A DNA stretch of 64,000 nucleotides from Epiperipatus broadwayi (Eukaryota; Onychophora; Udeonychophora; Euonychophora; Peripatidae): assembly GCA_028023455.1 (NCBI GenBank), contig JAQFVV010012574.1, positions 1,039,501 through 1,103,500 on the forward strand, read 5' to 3'. Under the pieces are notes generated by a model that searched no databases, was not told the DNA's origin, and saw only the letters and a program-made list of their open reading frames with translations. Made by a program: the position numbers and the translations under genes. Positions 48,269 to 60,050 of this stretch are shown here, in pieces. The first letter of the stretch is position 1. Each line of letters opens with the position of its first letter.

Positions 48269-51200
48269 TAAATTTATTTACACAATGAAAGATGTCTAAT
48301 GGTATATGATAGATAATTTGGAAAATGGATGTAAGGCTATACTTTAGGTTTTCTTTGTACAGGAAGATAAAGCTTAAATTCTGCTGTAATTCAACTTCAT
48401 CATATAATCAATCAGAAAAGTAAACTCGACAAATATGACAATAAGCATGAATCTGAACTCTAAGAGTTTCAGTATAATTGGTTCCATAAGTTCATTGGAC
48501 AAAATCAGCTAAATTGAACTGGATTTGGTTCCAACCATTATCTAAACACATAGGCATTGTACATATGAAAGGTCTAACTCTAGCTGTACTCTGATAATTA
48601 CTAGCATGAAAACATCAACTTACATTTTTATCATCCAATACCTGGACTAATATTTTTCAAGTTTTTAGTGATTATGATTAGAAAAAGATAATTTTATATC
48701 TAGAGTTTTCTTGGGATCTGCAGGACAAGTTATTCACATTGTGCTAACAGTTATACCAACAATTTCAAGTACCAAAGACTGGACATCACTGTCTGTAATC
48801 CTTTTAATATGTCCATTACAAACCTTTTTATCCCATATTTGTAATGGTTTGTTGCCAATTCTATATAAAATTGATAAAAATCCACTCTAAAAAGTATTTT
48901 TGAACATGACTCATTAAGAGTTATATAGTATTAAAGTTAATCAGCCACAAACTGGTAGTCAAGACAGGCATGGTTCAGAAACAGTTATCATGCCCACCTC
49001 CTGGTATTACTATTATTATGTTTCAATAAAGAACTTTATTATGCCAAAGTGATCTTTACATATATTTGGATTACACGTGTATTTTTGTTTTGATACATAT
49101 TTTTACATCTGTTGTTATTTAAATGATGTCACTAGTTCTCCATTTGTACAAGTTTCAATGGCTTTCTGATATAGTTCATTACTTCTTCATTTCTTTACAA
49201 TCCTTTGTTATTTCCTAAGAACCAGATTTACACTGAGTTTAGGACTAATGAAATTCCACCTATTTGCATAGTATACATTTGCAATTTAAATTTGTATTAA
49301 CTTGTCCATTGAATGAGTAAAATGGGGTCTGATTAGTATCTAAGTATTTGAGATTGTGTGATTTTTTTTTACCATTCTTTTAGTTGATAGATTTTTGTTA
49401 ATTGAGTTTAGTCCTCTCACATAAATTGCATTTATCTTAACCCTCATATAGCTTAAAATTAAATCAGAGATGGTTGTTATATGTGATGGCACATTGTTTG
49501 TGGTATTTTTTGATTATCATCATCATCATTATTATTATTATTATGTTTCAAAGGGCACTTTATTAATCTAGGTAGTTTTTACACCTAAATACATTTTTAC
49601 ATCTAGTTTTGTTACATAGATTAATGTGCAGAGGTACATACATCATAAGGGTTTTGCATATTAATGTCCTTCAGTGGATCAATTGTCCAATTGGTTCACT
49701 TTATACGAGCACTAAGGCTTTCAACTATAGGAATACTGATGTGCTGCCAATCATCCTTTACTACATATATAATATCAGTTAGTTCCAATATGTTGAAAGT
49801 CATTTTTATTTTCATAAAGATTGTGTATTGTATGTGTGTTTGTTCATGTTTTGCTTTTCTGTTGCTAGCCAATCTCATGCATCTTCATAAACTAGTTCAA
49901 ATTCTTCATCAGTTGCTTCTATTGTTTGGTACTGCTTTTTATATTGCTTGGGTTTGACTCTTTCATTTTAACTTTTTTGACTCGTCTGTTTTTCTTTGGC
50001 CATTGCTCTAGTCTTAATACAATATCTTATGTAATAAAATGTCTCTGTTGCAGTTTTATCATCAATTTCAATAAGTAAAAGCATTGAAATTGGAAAATTT
50101 TCAATAAGATTGTAAGCTTTCCTTAAAAACCTCACATTCAACATGACTTCTAAGCATACTACAAAGTTTAACAAGGGCCAGAGAACTATTTTTTGAAATA
50201 TTATACACTGAGCACCACAAGCATGTTTATTTCCTTTTATATACAAACTCATTATTTAAATAACTATTATTATGCTTTTATTTATTAATTGAACTCTAAT
50301 TTTTCACTTTCATTTTTCAGAAATAAAAGAATGTGATTGCTTATATTCATTTGTAAATTGAATGTTTTTATTTATTATAGTTGCATCAGTAAAAGTATCG
50401 TTTTTCTGTTTTGAAGTTACTCTTTTCATTAGCAACATGGCAATATTTTTTTTAATAAAAATATTTAAAACTTACTATTTTTTTCAGTGCTACTGGTTAG
50501 TTTGAGAGTTATGAAACAGATTACAATGTTCAACTCACACTGTGAAAACTGGACAAACATGTAAATATATAACTATTGTTTCATGTACAATATAACCATG
50601 CTAAATCATATTGTTTAATAGTGAACTAACAAATCATTCTTCATTCTCATTGATCTGGAAATGAAAATGACTGTAAGTGACTCATAGTTAGAGAATAAAT
50701 TCAGTTAGAAAGAAAAGACCGATTATGCTTGGAATAAAACAAATGGAAAAACAATCTCATAGTTATTTATTCATTATAAATCTTCTTAAATTTATTAATT
50801 TTTTTATGAACCACTTATTCATATTCTGCAGAATATAAATGTTTAATTGAAAACATTAAGAAAAACTGCACTTTATTAAATCAATTTTTTTTTTTATCTT
50901 TTCAGTATAATTTATGTGACATATTGATACTTTTATCATAAGATTTTTTATATAAGTGATTCCAATAAACACATTTTACATGTTTACTATTTTATTCTTA
51001 TATAGAGAGTATATGAGCACAGACCTTCACACTACCCACCACTCTCCACTTTATATATTACATATATTGATGCAGGTATATAATAATCCTGTATTTCAGT
51101 TATTTTATTGTTAGTTATTTCTTTAGAGTGAAAAGTCTGAAAACATCGCAGACATTTACAGTATTAAAACATACATAGTAATTCAAAATTTATGATTTTT

Positions 51201-51649
51201 AAAATGTGCCAACTCTGTGTTTTGAATTCAAGCACTGTCTTGCTTTAATTTTATAGTATAAATTTACACAGAAAGTTTCACTAACAACTGCTAATATAAA
51301 TAAGAATATAAAAATATATATTTTATGGCCTATTAAATTGACGTAATAGACATTATAGATATCAACGCTATTTAAAATGTCATTTTAATTTGTTACCAAT
51401 TAATTCATTTACTGAAAACCAAATTTCCAGAAAAAATATACAATTTATTGTTGACTAATTGGACTGTTTATAATAATCTACCATTGAATTAAAATAGTGA
51501 TACATCAGCATTATCTATGATGAAAGTCGAAGTTTAATCTAATTTTGCTGAGCTATAACTTATTTTTTCCACATCACTTCATCAAATTTACTTATCCATA
51601 AATGTGATCACTTTTAAGATATTTGCAATTTTTGGAGAGCTAATTTAAA
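48269..51649. other. AT-rich stretch with an unclassified repeat
   Basis: A TATTATTATGTTTCAA start occurs at about 49,010 and again at about 49,537, each followed by similar AT-rich sequence (ATTTTTACATCT), suggesting two ends of a diverged repeat. On the minus strand between 50,250 and 49,680, frames with 94 and 60 codons (GNKHACGAQC..., TATETFYYIRYCIKTRAMAK, VKDDWQHISI) look coding-like but are broken. I suspect an old transposon but cannot name it. A scrap resembling the 27.0-kb repeat lies at 51,015-51,050. Confidence 0.3.
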
Positions 51650-52150
51650 ATGTTATATAAAGAGCTCGCAAATAAGCTCTTAATAAACTCTTTATAGAAC
51701 ATTTGTAATACAAGCTTGTTAAATTAGGTCATGTGACATATGACTTTATTTCTTTGTAATTTTATTTTTTGCTATTAAGGCTTTGGCAATTTTATATTGC
51801 TCAAGCTATTAATATATGGTGTATCTAAACTTGGTTCAGTCCTATATGGCTATTTAAGTTCGATAGCTCAATTGGAAGACACATGAATGTCTGAAAATTT
51901 TAGATTTTCTGCTTAATAGTTATCCATTAGATAAAGTGCTGGGCTTGTCCTGGTATTTTTATTCTAATACTTGAATATCCTAGCACCTCACTGAGAAAGC
52001 CAGTAGCAGAAACCAGTCTGGAGTTGGGAATATTCTGCAAAGCTTGTTAAGAGCTTATTTGTGAGTTCTTTATATAACATTTGTAATACAAGCTTATTGA
52101 ATTAGGTCATGTGACATATGACTTGATTTCTTTGTAATAATAATAAGCTA
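51650..52150 (+). mobile_element. tRNA-like SINE flanked by repeated ends
   Basis: Sequences at 51,650-51,775 and 52,040-52,140 are partly direct repeats (AACATTTGTAATACAAGCTT, GTCATGTGACATATGACTT) and partly inverted (AAGAGCTTATTTGxGAGxTC). Between them, TCGATAGCTCAATTGGAAGA (about 51,860-51,880) looks like a tRNA A-box region. The stretch to 52,030 ends in a hammerhead-like block. The repeated ends could be an older element into which the SINE jumped, the direct part acting as the duplicated host sequence. Confidence 0.45.
51986..52025 (+). ncRNA. Decayed hammerhead in SINE tail
   Basis: CCTCA then CTGAGAA stands where CUGANGA is expected (one base missing). A weak GCC...GC stem II is followed by GAAA and CCAGT, with C forming a GUC triplet after a damaged ACCGGU-type stem III. 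TGGAG then partly pairs with CCTCA. Stem I resembles that of the intact 24.1-kb ribozyme (CCCTCA). Inactive if the reading is right. Confidence 0.35.
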
Positions 52151-52179
52151 ATTTAAAACTTCAACTGTTCACCTATTGT

Positions 52180-53150
52180 CACTTTTTTAGCAATATGTTT
52201 CTCTCATATTCAGTTGAGCTATTTAATTCTTTTATTGATATCATTGATACCTCTTTGTTCTTTCAATCATATAATCAAAATTTTTTAATCTTTTCTTATT
52301 AATCTCAGTATATGTCTTCTTATAGTTTGTTGTATGGTCAGCTAAAGTCTCTGCATTGTGCTTCTTTCAGGCATCTGAACATCAGATTCATATATACAAT
52401 CTGGTAAAACATATTTAAAATTGTTTGCTTTTAAAACATAAGCATATCACTTTTTTTTAAGTGTCATAGCATCGGTCGGGACATGAACCCGCAACCCGGG
52501 CAACTGCCTGCAAGTGCAAGACAGTTGACTGACCCTTCGACCACCAATGCAAGACATAAGCATATCACTTTTAATATTAGTTTTACCAAAAATACTTCAT
52601 CCAAATTTAATTTTATGATTAATTTCATTTATTATAATAATCTGATTAAGACATTTATAGTTGTTAACTTTTTTAATTTATGATTATCATTTTTTTCTCT
52701 TCTAAAGAACCATTGAACATTATTCTAGTCTTTTTTATTGTTATTATTATTTATCTTGCTCCATGTAGTTTAATGCAATGATAGATGATTGAACTCTGGA
52801 GCTCAAGATTTATGGATTGCAACCCCAAATTTGTGACTTCTGCTGCTCAAACTTTTTATAAATTCCTGAGCAAAAAAATTTCTCCATTAATAATAGTATT
52901 TTATTAGCATTTATCTTTGATCCTACATTTTTGCTTTCAAGCAATAAGCTTTGTAACATTTCCTGAAGCTCTGAAGTATTGTTTACAAAGTCTACCATAT
53001 TATATGCAAAATCTAGATGACTTAAATAATTTCCATTTATATTCATTCCCATTGTTTCATATTTTAATCCTCAAAATATTTCTCATAAAACTGCTCTAAA
53101 AATTTTTAAGATATACAATCACTCTACCATATAGTCATGTCAATGTTAAC
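52180..53150 (-). pseudogene. RTE-type reverse transcriptase, copy 3, decayed
   Basis: On the minus strand it aligns with RTE copy 1: GMNINGNYLSHLDFAYNM and FVNNTSELQEMLQSLLLE (52,880-53,052) match GVEVNGDYLSHLDFKDDV and FANNAIELQEMLQELS. KINANKILL follows. The 3' part (52,200-52,440) corresponds to the ETWTL/MERCMLG region in DNA but is full of stops. Motif C is destroyed (FAYNMVDFVN). A SINE interrupts it at 52,452-52,553. The remnant stops short of the element's 3' tail. Confidence 0.75.
52452..52553 (-). mobile_element. tRNA-derived SINE with 16-bp target duplication
   Basis: On the minus strand the A-box-like TGGTCGAAGGG lies at 52,533-52,543 and the B-box-like GGTTCATGTCC at 52,479-52,489. 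The 3' tail of A residues (T run 52,451-52,458) precedes the end. ACATAAGCATATCACT occurs at 52,436-52,451 and again at 52,554-52,569. This is a perfect 16-bp target-site duplication, the hallmark of LINE-driven retroposition. It shares its 3' part with the SINE at 7.05 kb. Confidence 0.9.
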
Positions 53151-53186
53151 ATTAATATTAAAACACACACATATATATAAAAAGAA

Positions 53187-54765
53187 TCTCATATTTGTTA
53201 ACAAACAAATTTAATTAAAGTGAAAGGCTGAAACCTTTTTGCATGTGCATTTTAAAATGCTTATAAGACAGCCAATCAGATGTAATGATGACTGTATAAG
53301 GAGCTCTCAAGATGCAACACAAGACAGAGATTTTATAAGAAAAAGGTGGTTCCACCTTTTTCTTTACTTAAATTTTTATATATATAAGCCAGTCTGAAGC
53401 ATTTTGACTTAAAAGCATAAATCTTTTAAACATCTTCACATTTAACTCACTGTGTTTTATTTCTAAATCAACAACACAAAATTTTTCAATTTACAACGAA
53501 ATAATTTTTCAGAACTTATGACATTGACAGTAACATATGTAAATATTATTTATTAAGCACAAGCAGTTTGTAATTAAAGTGAAAGGTTGACACCTTCTCA
53601 CATGTGCATTTTAGAATGCTTATATGACAGCCAATCAGATGTAATGAAGACTGTATAAGGATCTCTCAAGTTGCAACACAAGACAGAGATTTTATAAGAA
53701 AAAGGTGGTTCCACCTTCTTCTTTACTTAAATTTCTATTTATATAAGCCAGTCTGAAGCTTTTTGACTTAAGAGCATGAAATTTTTAAACGTCTTCACAT
53801 TTAACTCACTGCATATTATTTCTAAATCAACAATTTGAAATCATTTGATTTACAATGAAGTAATTTTTCAACTTATGAAATTAACAATATGTAAATATTA
53901 TCTATTAAACACAAGCAGTTAGTAATTAAGGAAAAAGGCTGAAACCTTCTTGCATGTGCATTTTAGAATGTTTATATGACAGCCAATCAGATGTAATGAT
54001 AATATTTACATACGTTACTATCAATTTCATAAATTCTGAAAAATTACTTCATTATAAATCGAAAGATTTTGTGTTGTTGATTTAGAATTAATATGCAGTG
54101 AGTTAAATGTGAAGATATTTAAAAGTTTCATGCTCTTAAGTAAAAATGCTTCAGACTGGTATATATATATATATAGAAATTTAAGTAGAGAAGAAGATGG
54201 AATCACCTTTTTCTTATAAAATCTCTGTCTTGTGTTGTGACTTGAGAGCTCCTTATACAGTCATCATTACATCTGATTGTCTATCATATAAGCATTTTAA
54301 AATGTGCATGCAAAAATTTTTCTGCCTTTCACTTTAATTACAAACTGCTTGTGCTTAATAAATAATATTTACATATGTTACTGTCAATTTCATAAGTTCT
54401 GAAAAATTGCTTCTTTGTAAATCAAAAGATTTTGTGTTATTGATTTAGAAATAATATGTAGTGAGTTAAATGTGAGGATGTTTAAAAGCTTCATGCTCTT
54501 AAGCCAAAATGCTTCAGACTGGCTATATATTTACTTAAGCCAAAATGCAGACTGGCTTATATATATAAATTTAAGTAAAGAAGACGGTGGTTCCACATTT
54601 TTCTTATAAAATCTCTGTCTTGTGTTGCGACTTGAGAGCTCCTTATACAGTCATCAATACATCTGATTGGCTATCATATAAGTATTCTAAAATGCACATG
54701 TGAGGAGGTTTCATCCTTTCACTTTAATTATAAACTGTTTGCACTTAATAAATAATATTTACAAA
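53187..54765. repeat. Tandem 360-390-bp repeats with an orientation switch
   Basis: Forward units lie at 53,187-53,571 and 53,572-53,928, with a partial third to about 54,003. Two inverted units follow at 54,004-54,371 and 54,372-54,765. Each unit has a CCAAT motif (AGCCAATCAGATGT), a TATA-like TGTATAAGGAGCTC about 30 bp later, then a hairpin (AAAAAGGTGG/TTCCACCTTTTT) and a TATATAAGCCAGTCTGAAGC block. The order looks like a promoter plus leader, as in a retroelement long terminal repeat or satellite. The 11.3-kb foldback is a diverged relative. No coding was seen. Confidence 0.75.
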
Positions 54766-56636
54766 CAAATTTAAATAAATTAATAAAGATCTATACTTAC
54801 AAATACTATATAAAATAATATATTTAAATTTTATAAACTAAGAAAAAAAGATTAGCAACAAAAAAAAAAGATTTTTGATACAAAAGCCTTTTTATATATA
54901 GAAATTATTTGTGATAGACTTAATAGAACAATAATATAATGCTATGCTCTTTAACTTTTAATATAATTAACAGTTCTTATTAACTTCTTTCTTCTTGTGT
55001 AAAATTAAATTATGTATAGAAAATTAAAATATTCAGAATATTTTAAATATTTATTACTAGTGCTATTTCTTTTACTGCAATTAACACAAACTAAATTCAA
55101 AAAAATGTCCATTGTTAACAAAACAAACTTAGAGAAAAATCATTTAAAATATCAATTCAATTAAAGCACAGAAGAAATACAAAAATTCATTTCTGAATTA
55201 CAATATAAAATCTACTCAGTATTATACCGATAATAATGTCTTTATTATTTGATTAACTTTAAGTTAAACTTAACCAGGAAAAGATTTATTCAGTTATCAT
55301 TACTAATATACATAAAATGAGTAATAAATATAACCGTTATTAACAATAGAAAAGAACTAAATTAATCAACAAAGTATCATTTGAATGAATAATAGATTGA
55401 GATTATCAAAGATGCTTTCTAATCTGAATTTAAATACAGATAAAAAAGTTTGAATCCCAAATGTATAATTTCAGAACTTTTTTGGGGTTTATTAATTTTT
55501 GGGGGATTTCAAAAATAGATAGTTTATATATTGGCTATAAACTTAAAATCTGATAAGATAAAAAGTAGACATATAGCTTACTGCAATTGTTTTTTTTTCT
55601 ATAATTTTGTTTGAGAATTTATGTAAAAAATCATTTATTTATGATAATAGATTAAAGATCATCTTTGGTAGTTTTTAAATAGAAAATATTCAGATTAATA
55701 TAACTCTATCCCTATGGAAAACCTAGGTATGATTTAAAGCCTGGTAAAATAATATGTATAGCAGAAATAACACAATTTTTTGTTAATTTTTCATAATCTT
55801 ATGTCATTTACAATTACTATTACATGTTTTTGTAATAATTGTCATTATATGTAAACTTTTAATTGTATACATAAATAATTTTGTGAAAAATAAAATATTT
55901 AATACTATTAAGTACCTTAACAAGCTCTACTTACTTAATAGCATCTTAATAACTTACAATTATCAATATTTAATTATTCAAAATGAAGCTAGAATTAATA
56001 TCAGACATCTTTAAAATACAATATTTTTTGACAGTTTGTTCTAATAATTTTTATTCAATATTTGTTTACAAGACATACATCTTTAATATGAATGTTGATA
56101 ATATATTAACACAATACAGTTTACAAACTTAGCAAGCAGTCCTAAATAAAAATGTAATAAACTGAGAAAACTATATCTATACAAAGCAGAACATCATAAT
56201 ATATATACATATAACAATCATTTTTAAATGCTGCTACAATATATAATACGCACTTCCACCTCAGTACAATGCACTATATTATAGTATATTACAGTACTGT
56301 TATATAGTGAGGTAAAAGTATGAATAATTTACTGTAGTACCATTTAAAAATATTTGGCTTTAACATTATATGCATTCATGATGTGAATTTCTTTATTACA
56401 TGTAGATCATTTAATGATATTACAAAGTTAAAATTACAAAAATAAGAAAATTATTTACTTTATCAATAAAAATCAATCTATTTGATCATTATAAAAACAA
56501 TAAAAATAATTGAATTATTTCATGCTCTCTGCCATAAGTATTGTAGACAGCATGTATTTATGAAGAGTACTATAATATTATCATGCATTGAGTTATTATT
56601 TATACTATCAGCATTTAAAAATGATTGTGTTTATTG

Positions 56637-56684
<48 letters not shown>

Positions 56685-57089
56685 TCATTGTGAATTACTT
56701 TATATGTATATGTATCATCATTATTAAATACTCATAAATAAATAAGTTCACTCTAATTCCACAAAAAAAAAGATAGGCCAAAACCTCAACAAGAGAGCTA
56801 TTTTAGTTTAATGGATAAAAGCTTGTTTAGCCTTTGGATAATTGTCAATTAGTAGTAATTGATAGTATCCTTGCAACATCAAAATGCAAAAGTTATCTCT
56901 GTTTACATGGATATATTCTCCTTGTTCTATTCTTTATTATAATAACAATTCATGAAAATAGTTAATTCAGTATATGTAACAGAATATATAATTTAGTATT
57001 TATTTTAATAAACTTAATATCCATTCTATTCATTGACACCAACAGATGACTATATTCGTTCTCTGATTAAGCATATATATATAATGTCC
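54766..57089. other. AT-rich stretch, no gene recognised
   Basis: Contains an AT microsatellite at 56,639-56,682 (about 22 units). Nothing else could be supported. Confidence 0.45.
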
Positions 57090-57315
57090 ATTAATTAAAA
57101 CAAAATTGTAATCATAATAAAAATAATAAATTTAATAGTAATAAACTATTATACACAGTCTTTAAATCTGCAGAAGTACTTTCTGTTAATTTCTTAAACC
57201 TGCCTCAACTGCCATTAAATTCAAAAAGACAAAAACTAAAAACAAAGGGAAAGCAAACACCATCAATTCAAATCCCATGAATCCCATATTTTAATGATAA
57301 CAGCTTGTCTATGTA

Positions 57316-57525
57316 TTAAATGCATTTTATTCCTATTAATAAAAATTGCCTCTTTAATTTATTATAGTAACTCTCTTCATAAAGAATTTTCATACTTTCA
57401 AAATCAAATTTAAATTTATATTTACATGTTTTTTCATGATCAAAGAAAACTGAAGCAGTCATTAAATCACCATTATTCTTATTTTTTACATGATTATATA
57501 ACAATTCATGCTCCATACCTATCAA
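57316..57525 (-). pseudogene. PLE GIY-YIG fragment, left arm
   Basis: The 69-codon minus-strand frame reads EHELLYNHVKNKNNGDLMTA, SVFFDHEKTCKYKF and FESMKILYEE, closely matching the right-arm frame. It lacks the GIY-YIG signature itself and most of the final segment. Confidence 0.55.
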
Positions 57526-57564
57526 TCAGAAAAGTAATATCATACATCAAATTTTTATGACTGT

Positions 57565-57873
57565 ATGTTATCATATATAGATGACTCAAGGTGCAGTATT
57601 GAGAAGAGATTAAAGGAGCATGAATTGTTATATACGCATGTAAAAAGTAAGAATAATGGTGATTTAATGACTGCTTCAGTTTTCTTTGATCATGAAAAAA
57701 CATGTAAATATAAATTTAAATTTGATTTTGAAAGTGTGAAAATTCTTCATGAAGAGAGAAACCATAATAAAAGAAAAATTAATGAAGCAATTTTTATCAA
57801 TAGAAATAAAATGCATTTAATAAATAGACAAGCTGCTAACATTAAAATACTGGATTCATGGGATTTGAATTGA
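57565..57873 (+). pseudogene. PLE GIY-YIG endonuclease fragment, right arm
   Basis: The 102-codon plus-strand frame begins at a YIDDSRCSIEKRLKEHE block, the second half of a GIY-YIG motif (YIG-x-S-x-RSIxxRLxEH) with glycine changed to aspartate. It continues with DHEKTCKYKFKFDFESVKIL, EERNHNKRKINEAIFINRNK (the INEAIFI stretch holds the expected catalytic Glu) and a natural-looking end. The first half of the domain and the RT are gone. It is distinct in sequence from PLE-A, -B and -D, so at least four PLE lineages are represented. Confidence 0.65.
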
Positions 57874-58249
57874 TGACGTTTGCTTCCACTTTGTTTTTTT
57901 TTTTAATTTAATGGCAGTTAAGACAGTTTTAAGAAATTAATGGAAAATACTTCTGCAGTTTTAAAGACTGTGTATAATAGTTTATTAAATTTATTATTTT
58001 TATTATAATTATGTATATATGTAAATAGTCCATGCTTCTTTAATTTTTCTCTTTTTGCTATTCTTTTTTTCAAACAACTTCAACAATACCTGTCCATGTT
58101 TTTATTCATCATTATATAAAATACTAACATATTTGTACTTTTTTTTTTAATTCTCATGCTTAAATTCAATTTCATTTTTTTTTTGCATCATACATATCAG
58201 CAGTTAATTAAGAAAATATCCCAGTACATATTGCTAATTCAATATTCAA

Positions 58250-58460
58250 ATAGAAAAATATTCAAATCACTCTTTTAAATGTTATATTTTAGCAATGTCC
58301 TGTATAAATAAATATAAAGTCTGAACTTCAAATAGCTGATTCATAAGGATATACTTTTGAATCAGCTGATTGAAGTTCAGACATAATATTTATTCACAGA
58401 GGACTTTGATGAAATACTATAACATTTGGGAGAGTGATTTGAACATTTTTCAGCAGTTAA
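58250..58460. repeat. Foldback repeat, about 95-bp arms
   Basis: The sequence TTCAAATCACTCTTTTAAAT ... GTCTGAACTTCAAATAGCTG at 58,253-58,343 is inverted at 58,364-58,445, with a small loop near 58,346-58,360. The inner stem TGATTCA/TGAATCA is perfect. No coding was seen. Confidence 0.7.
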
Positions 58461-58914
58461 TTGGATACAACTTATAATTTATTACAAAAAAAAACTTCAT
58501 GAATCAGAGAATCAATATAATTTAAATTAAAAAATCAGTGGGCAATATAAAAAATATAAATAAGCCTTTAGTAAATTGAAAGTATGCTAGGCTTACTAAA
58601 ATAAATATTGAATTATATCTTATTATAATGCCTTTAATATTATTTTTAATTAATAAAAGCAGTTCAGCTATAATATATATTTTACCAATTTTTTTAAAAT
58701 TTTATCCATCTCTCTCTCATCTCCATTTCACCATAATACAATTATTCATCAGTAGAGAAATCCAGACTATCCTCTCATACTACATCTATTTTGTGAACAA
58801 CTTACATCATTCAGCTGATCCAGAGATCTTCATGGCCTATACTGACAGCTTGATAGAGTGGTGAGATGGCCATTATTAAACTTTTAATATGCATGTTGTT
58901 CTGAATTTTCAAGA
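58461..58914. other. Spacer, unrecognised
   Basis: A 78-codon plus-strand frame (58,628-58,864) ends SADPEIFMAYTDSLIEW over a less A/T-rich block. I do not recognise it. It may be part of the neighbouring hAT remnant or another repeat. Confidence 0.3.
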
Positions 58915-59460
58915 GTTTTAGCAGTATTTTCTTCAATATTTTGAGACAAATCTATAATTTGAAAGTTGTACTTTACAAATATCAATTTCTGCTGCTTCAC
59001 CGATCATTCTTTTTACAATTTTATGACAATCAGGTAATATAATTTCTTCAACTAAATTATGTGGTTTTAACTTAAGAGCAATTAATTCAGTCACTTCATA
59101 AGAAGCTATATGAGCTTTTTCAAATACATTAAATTGCTTTTCAACAGACTTTACTTGTTCTGTACTTGTGGATAATGAATTTGAAAATAGCTTTTGTCTT
59201 TTGATGCAAGCAAAGAATGAATAATGAGCAAGTGAATTGTAGCTTGGTTGAAATCATGGCACTATTTGCTAATTTACAATCATATACCACATACTTGGGA
59301 ATAATTTGATAATTTTCCATTGCATACGTAAATCCAAATTTTAGGAAGTTATCATAATATTTGCGATGAACATTACATTTTTTGCCAGAGGAAATATTTT
59401 TACTTGTACTGGGCTTAGGTTCATTAACCGGATCACTAATATCATCATTAAGTTTTCCTT
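58915..59460 (-). pseudogene. hAT transposase (ZBED5/SCAND3-like), N-terminal part
   Basis: The minus strand reads NEPKPSTSKNISSGKK, then HRKYYDNFLKFGFTYAMEN and YVVYDCKLANSAMISTKLQ, the KYxxxYLxxGFT...PxCxxCxxxLANxxMxPxKLxRHL pattern of BED-finger hAT-derived proteins. The two cysteines are partly replaced. After one frameshift near 59,240 a long open frame follows: CIKRQKLFSNS, FEKAHIASYEVTELIALKLK, PHNLVEEIILPDCHKIVKRM, IGEAAEIDICKVQLSNYR. This matches the conserved AxEASYxVAxxIAKxKKPHTIGEELILP block. It stops at TGA near 58,930. Only the first third of the transposase is present; the catalytic region is missing. Confidence 0.8.
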
Positions 59461-59769
59461 TTTTTTATCCATTTATCCATTTTAGAAGGTTTTTTAAAAA
59501 CAGAAATGGTTTTGTTAAAAATTTATTCAAAACTATTATTATCTCTGAATCCATTTTAATTACATTTGACAATACAATATTGTGATATCACATATGCGAA
59601 TGCAATTATATAAGTTGCCATATGCACACTTCAATCTGTCAACTAGTAGACTAAACAATATATAGTATTATAAGCCAGTAGCTAAAGCTGTAATAGTCAT
59701 GTGCATTGCACACTTTTCTAATGTTGCTTATATATGGTGGCACACTTCAAGAATCTCATGGCATACTAA
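59461..59769. other. Spacer
   Basis: No distinct feature was seen. Confidence 0.4.
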
Positions 59770-60050
59770 AGTGTTGAACTAGAGGGATTTGAACTCAGAA
59801 TTTTTCAGTATATTTATCCTCCATTCCATATCAAGCAGTCAATACACATGAATCACAATACAAAAAAGATACATGATCCCCAATATACATATTTTGTGCA
59901 GAACCAGCACTCATCAGTTGAACCAAATCATAATCTCCCATATATAAATAATCAGTGCTTGGTTTATATTAAGATAACAATTCCTCAAACTTTAATGGAC
60001 ATGCTTCAATCTTCTCACCCTTCCAACTATTCAATGGTCTACTTCACTGA
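59770..60050. repeat. Hammerhead-family repeat, single arm
   Basis: It matches the left arm and part of the loop of the 63.1-63.6-kb palindrome: GATTTGAACTCAG-type start, GATACATGATCCCCAATATA, ACCAGCACTCATCAGTTG, ATCAGTGCTTGGTTTATATT and the ACATGCTTCAATCTTCTCAC loop region. There is no inverted right arm here. Confidence 0.65.
59877..59925 (-). ncRNA. Hammerhead with single catalytic-base loss
   Basis: On the minus strand UUCAA pairs with UUGGG (two G-U pairs). CTGATGA is intact, stem II GTGC/GCAC with loop TGGTTCT is intact, and stem III ATAT/GTAT plus A is intact, but GAAA reads AAAA. Only G12 is changed, which should abolish activity. Confidence 0.6.

Larger units (their letters stand above)
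57090..58035. mobile_element. Penelope-like element palindrome (PLE-C)
   Basis: The left arm (about 57,090-57,510) and right arm (about 57,626-58,035) are inverted copies of a PLE 3' end, including the untranslated part (TTATACACAGTCTTTAAA near 57,150 and its complement near 57,975). The centre (57,510-57,626) is unpaired and belongs to the plus-strand copy. Confidence 0.65.

Noticed and set aside
49664-49957. 97-codon plus-strand frame
   Set aside because: It lies opposite minus-strand frames with more coding-like content and has no recognisable family.
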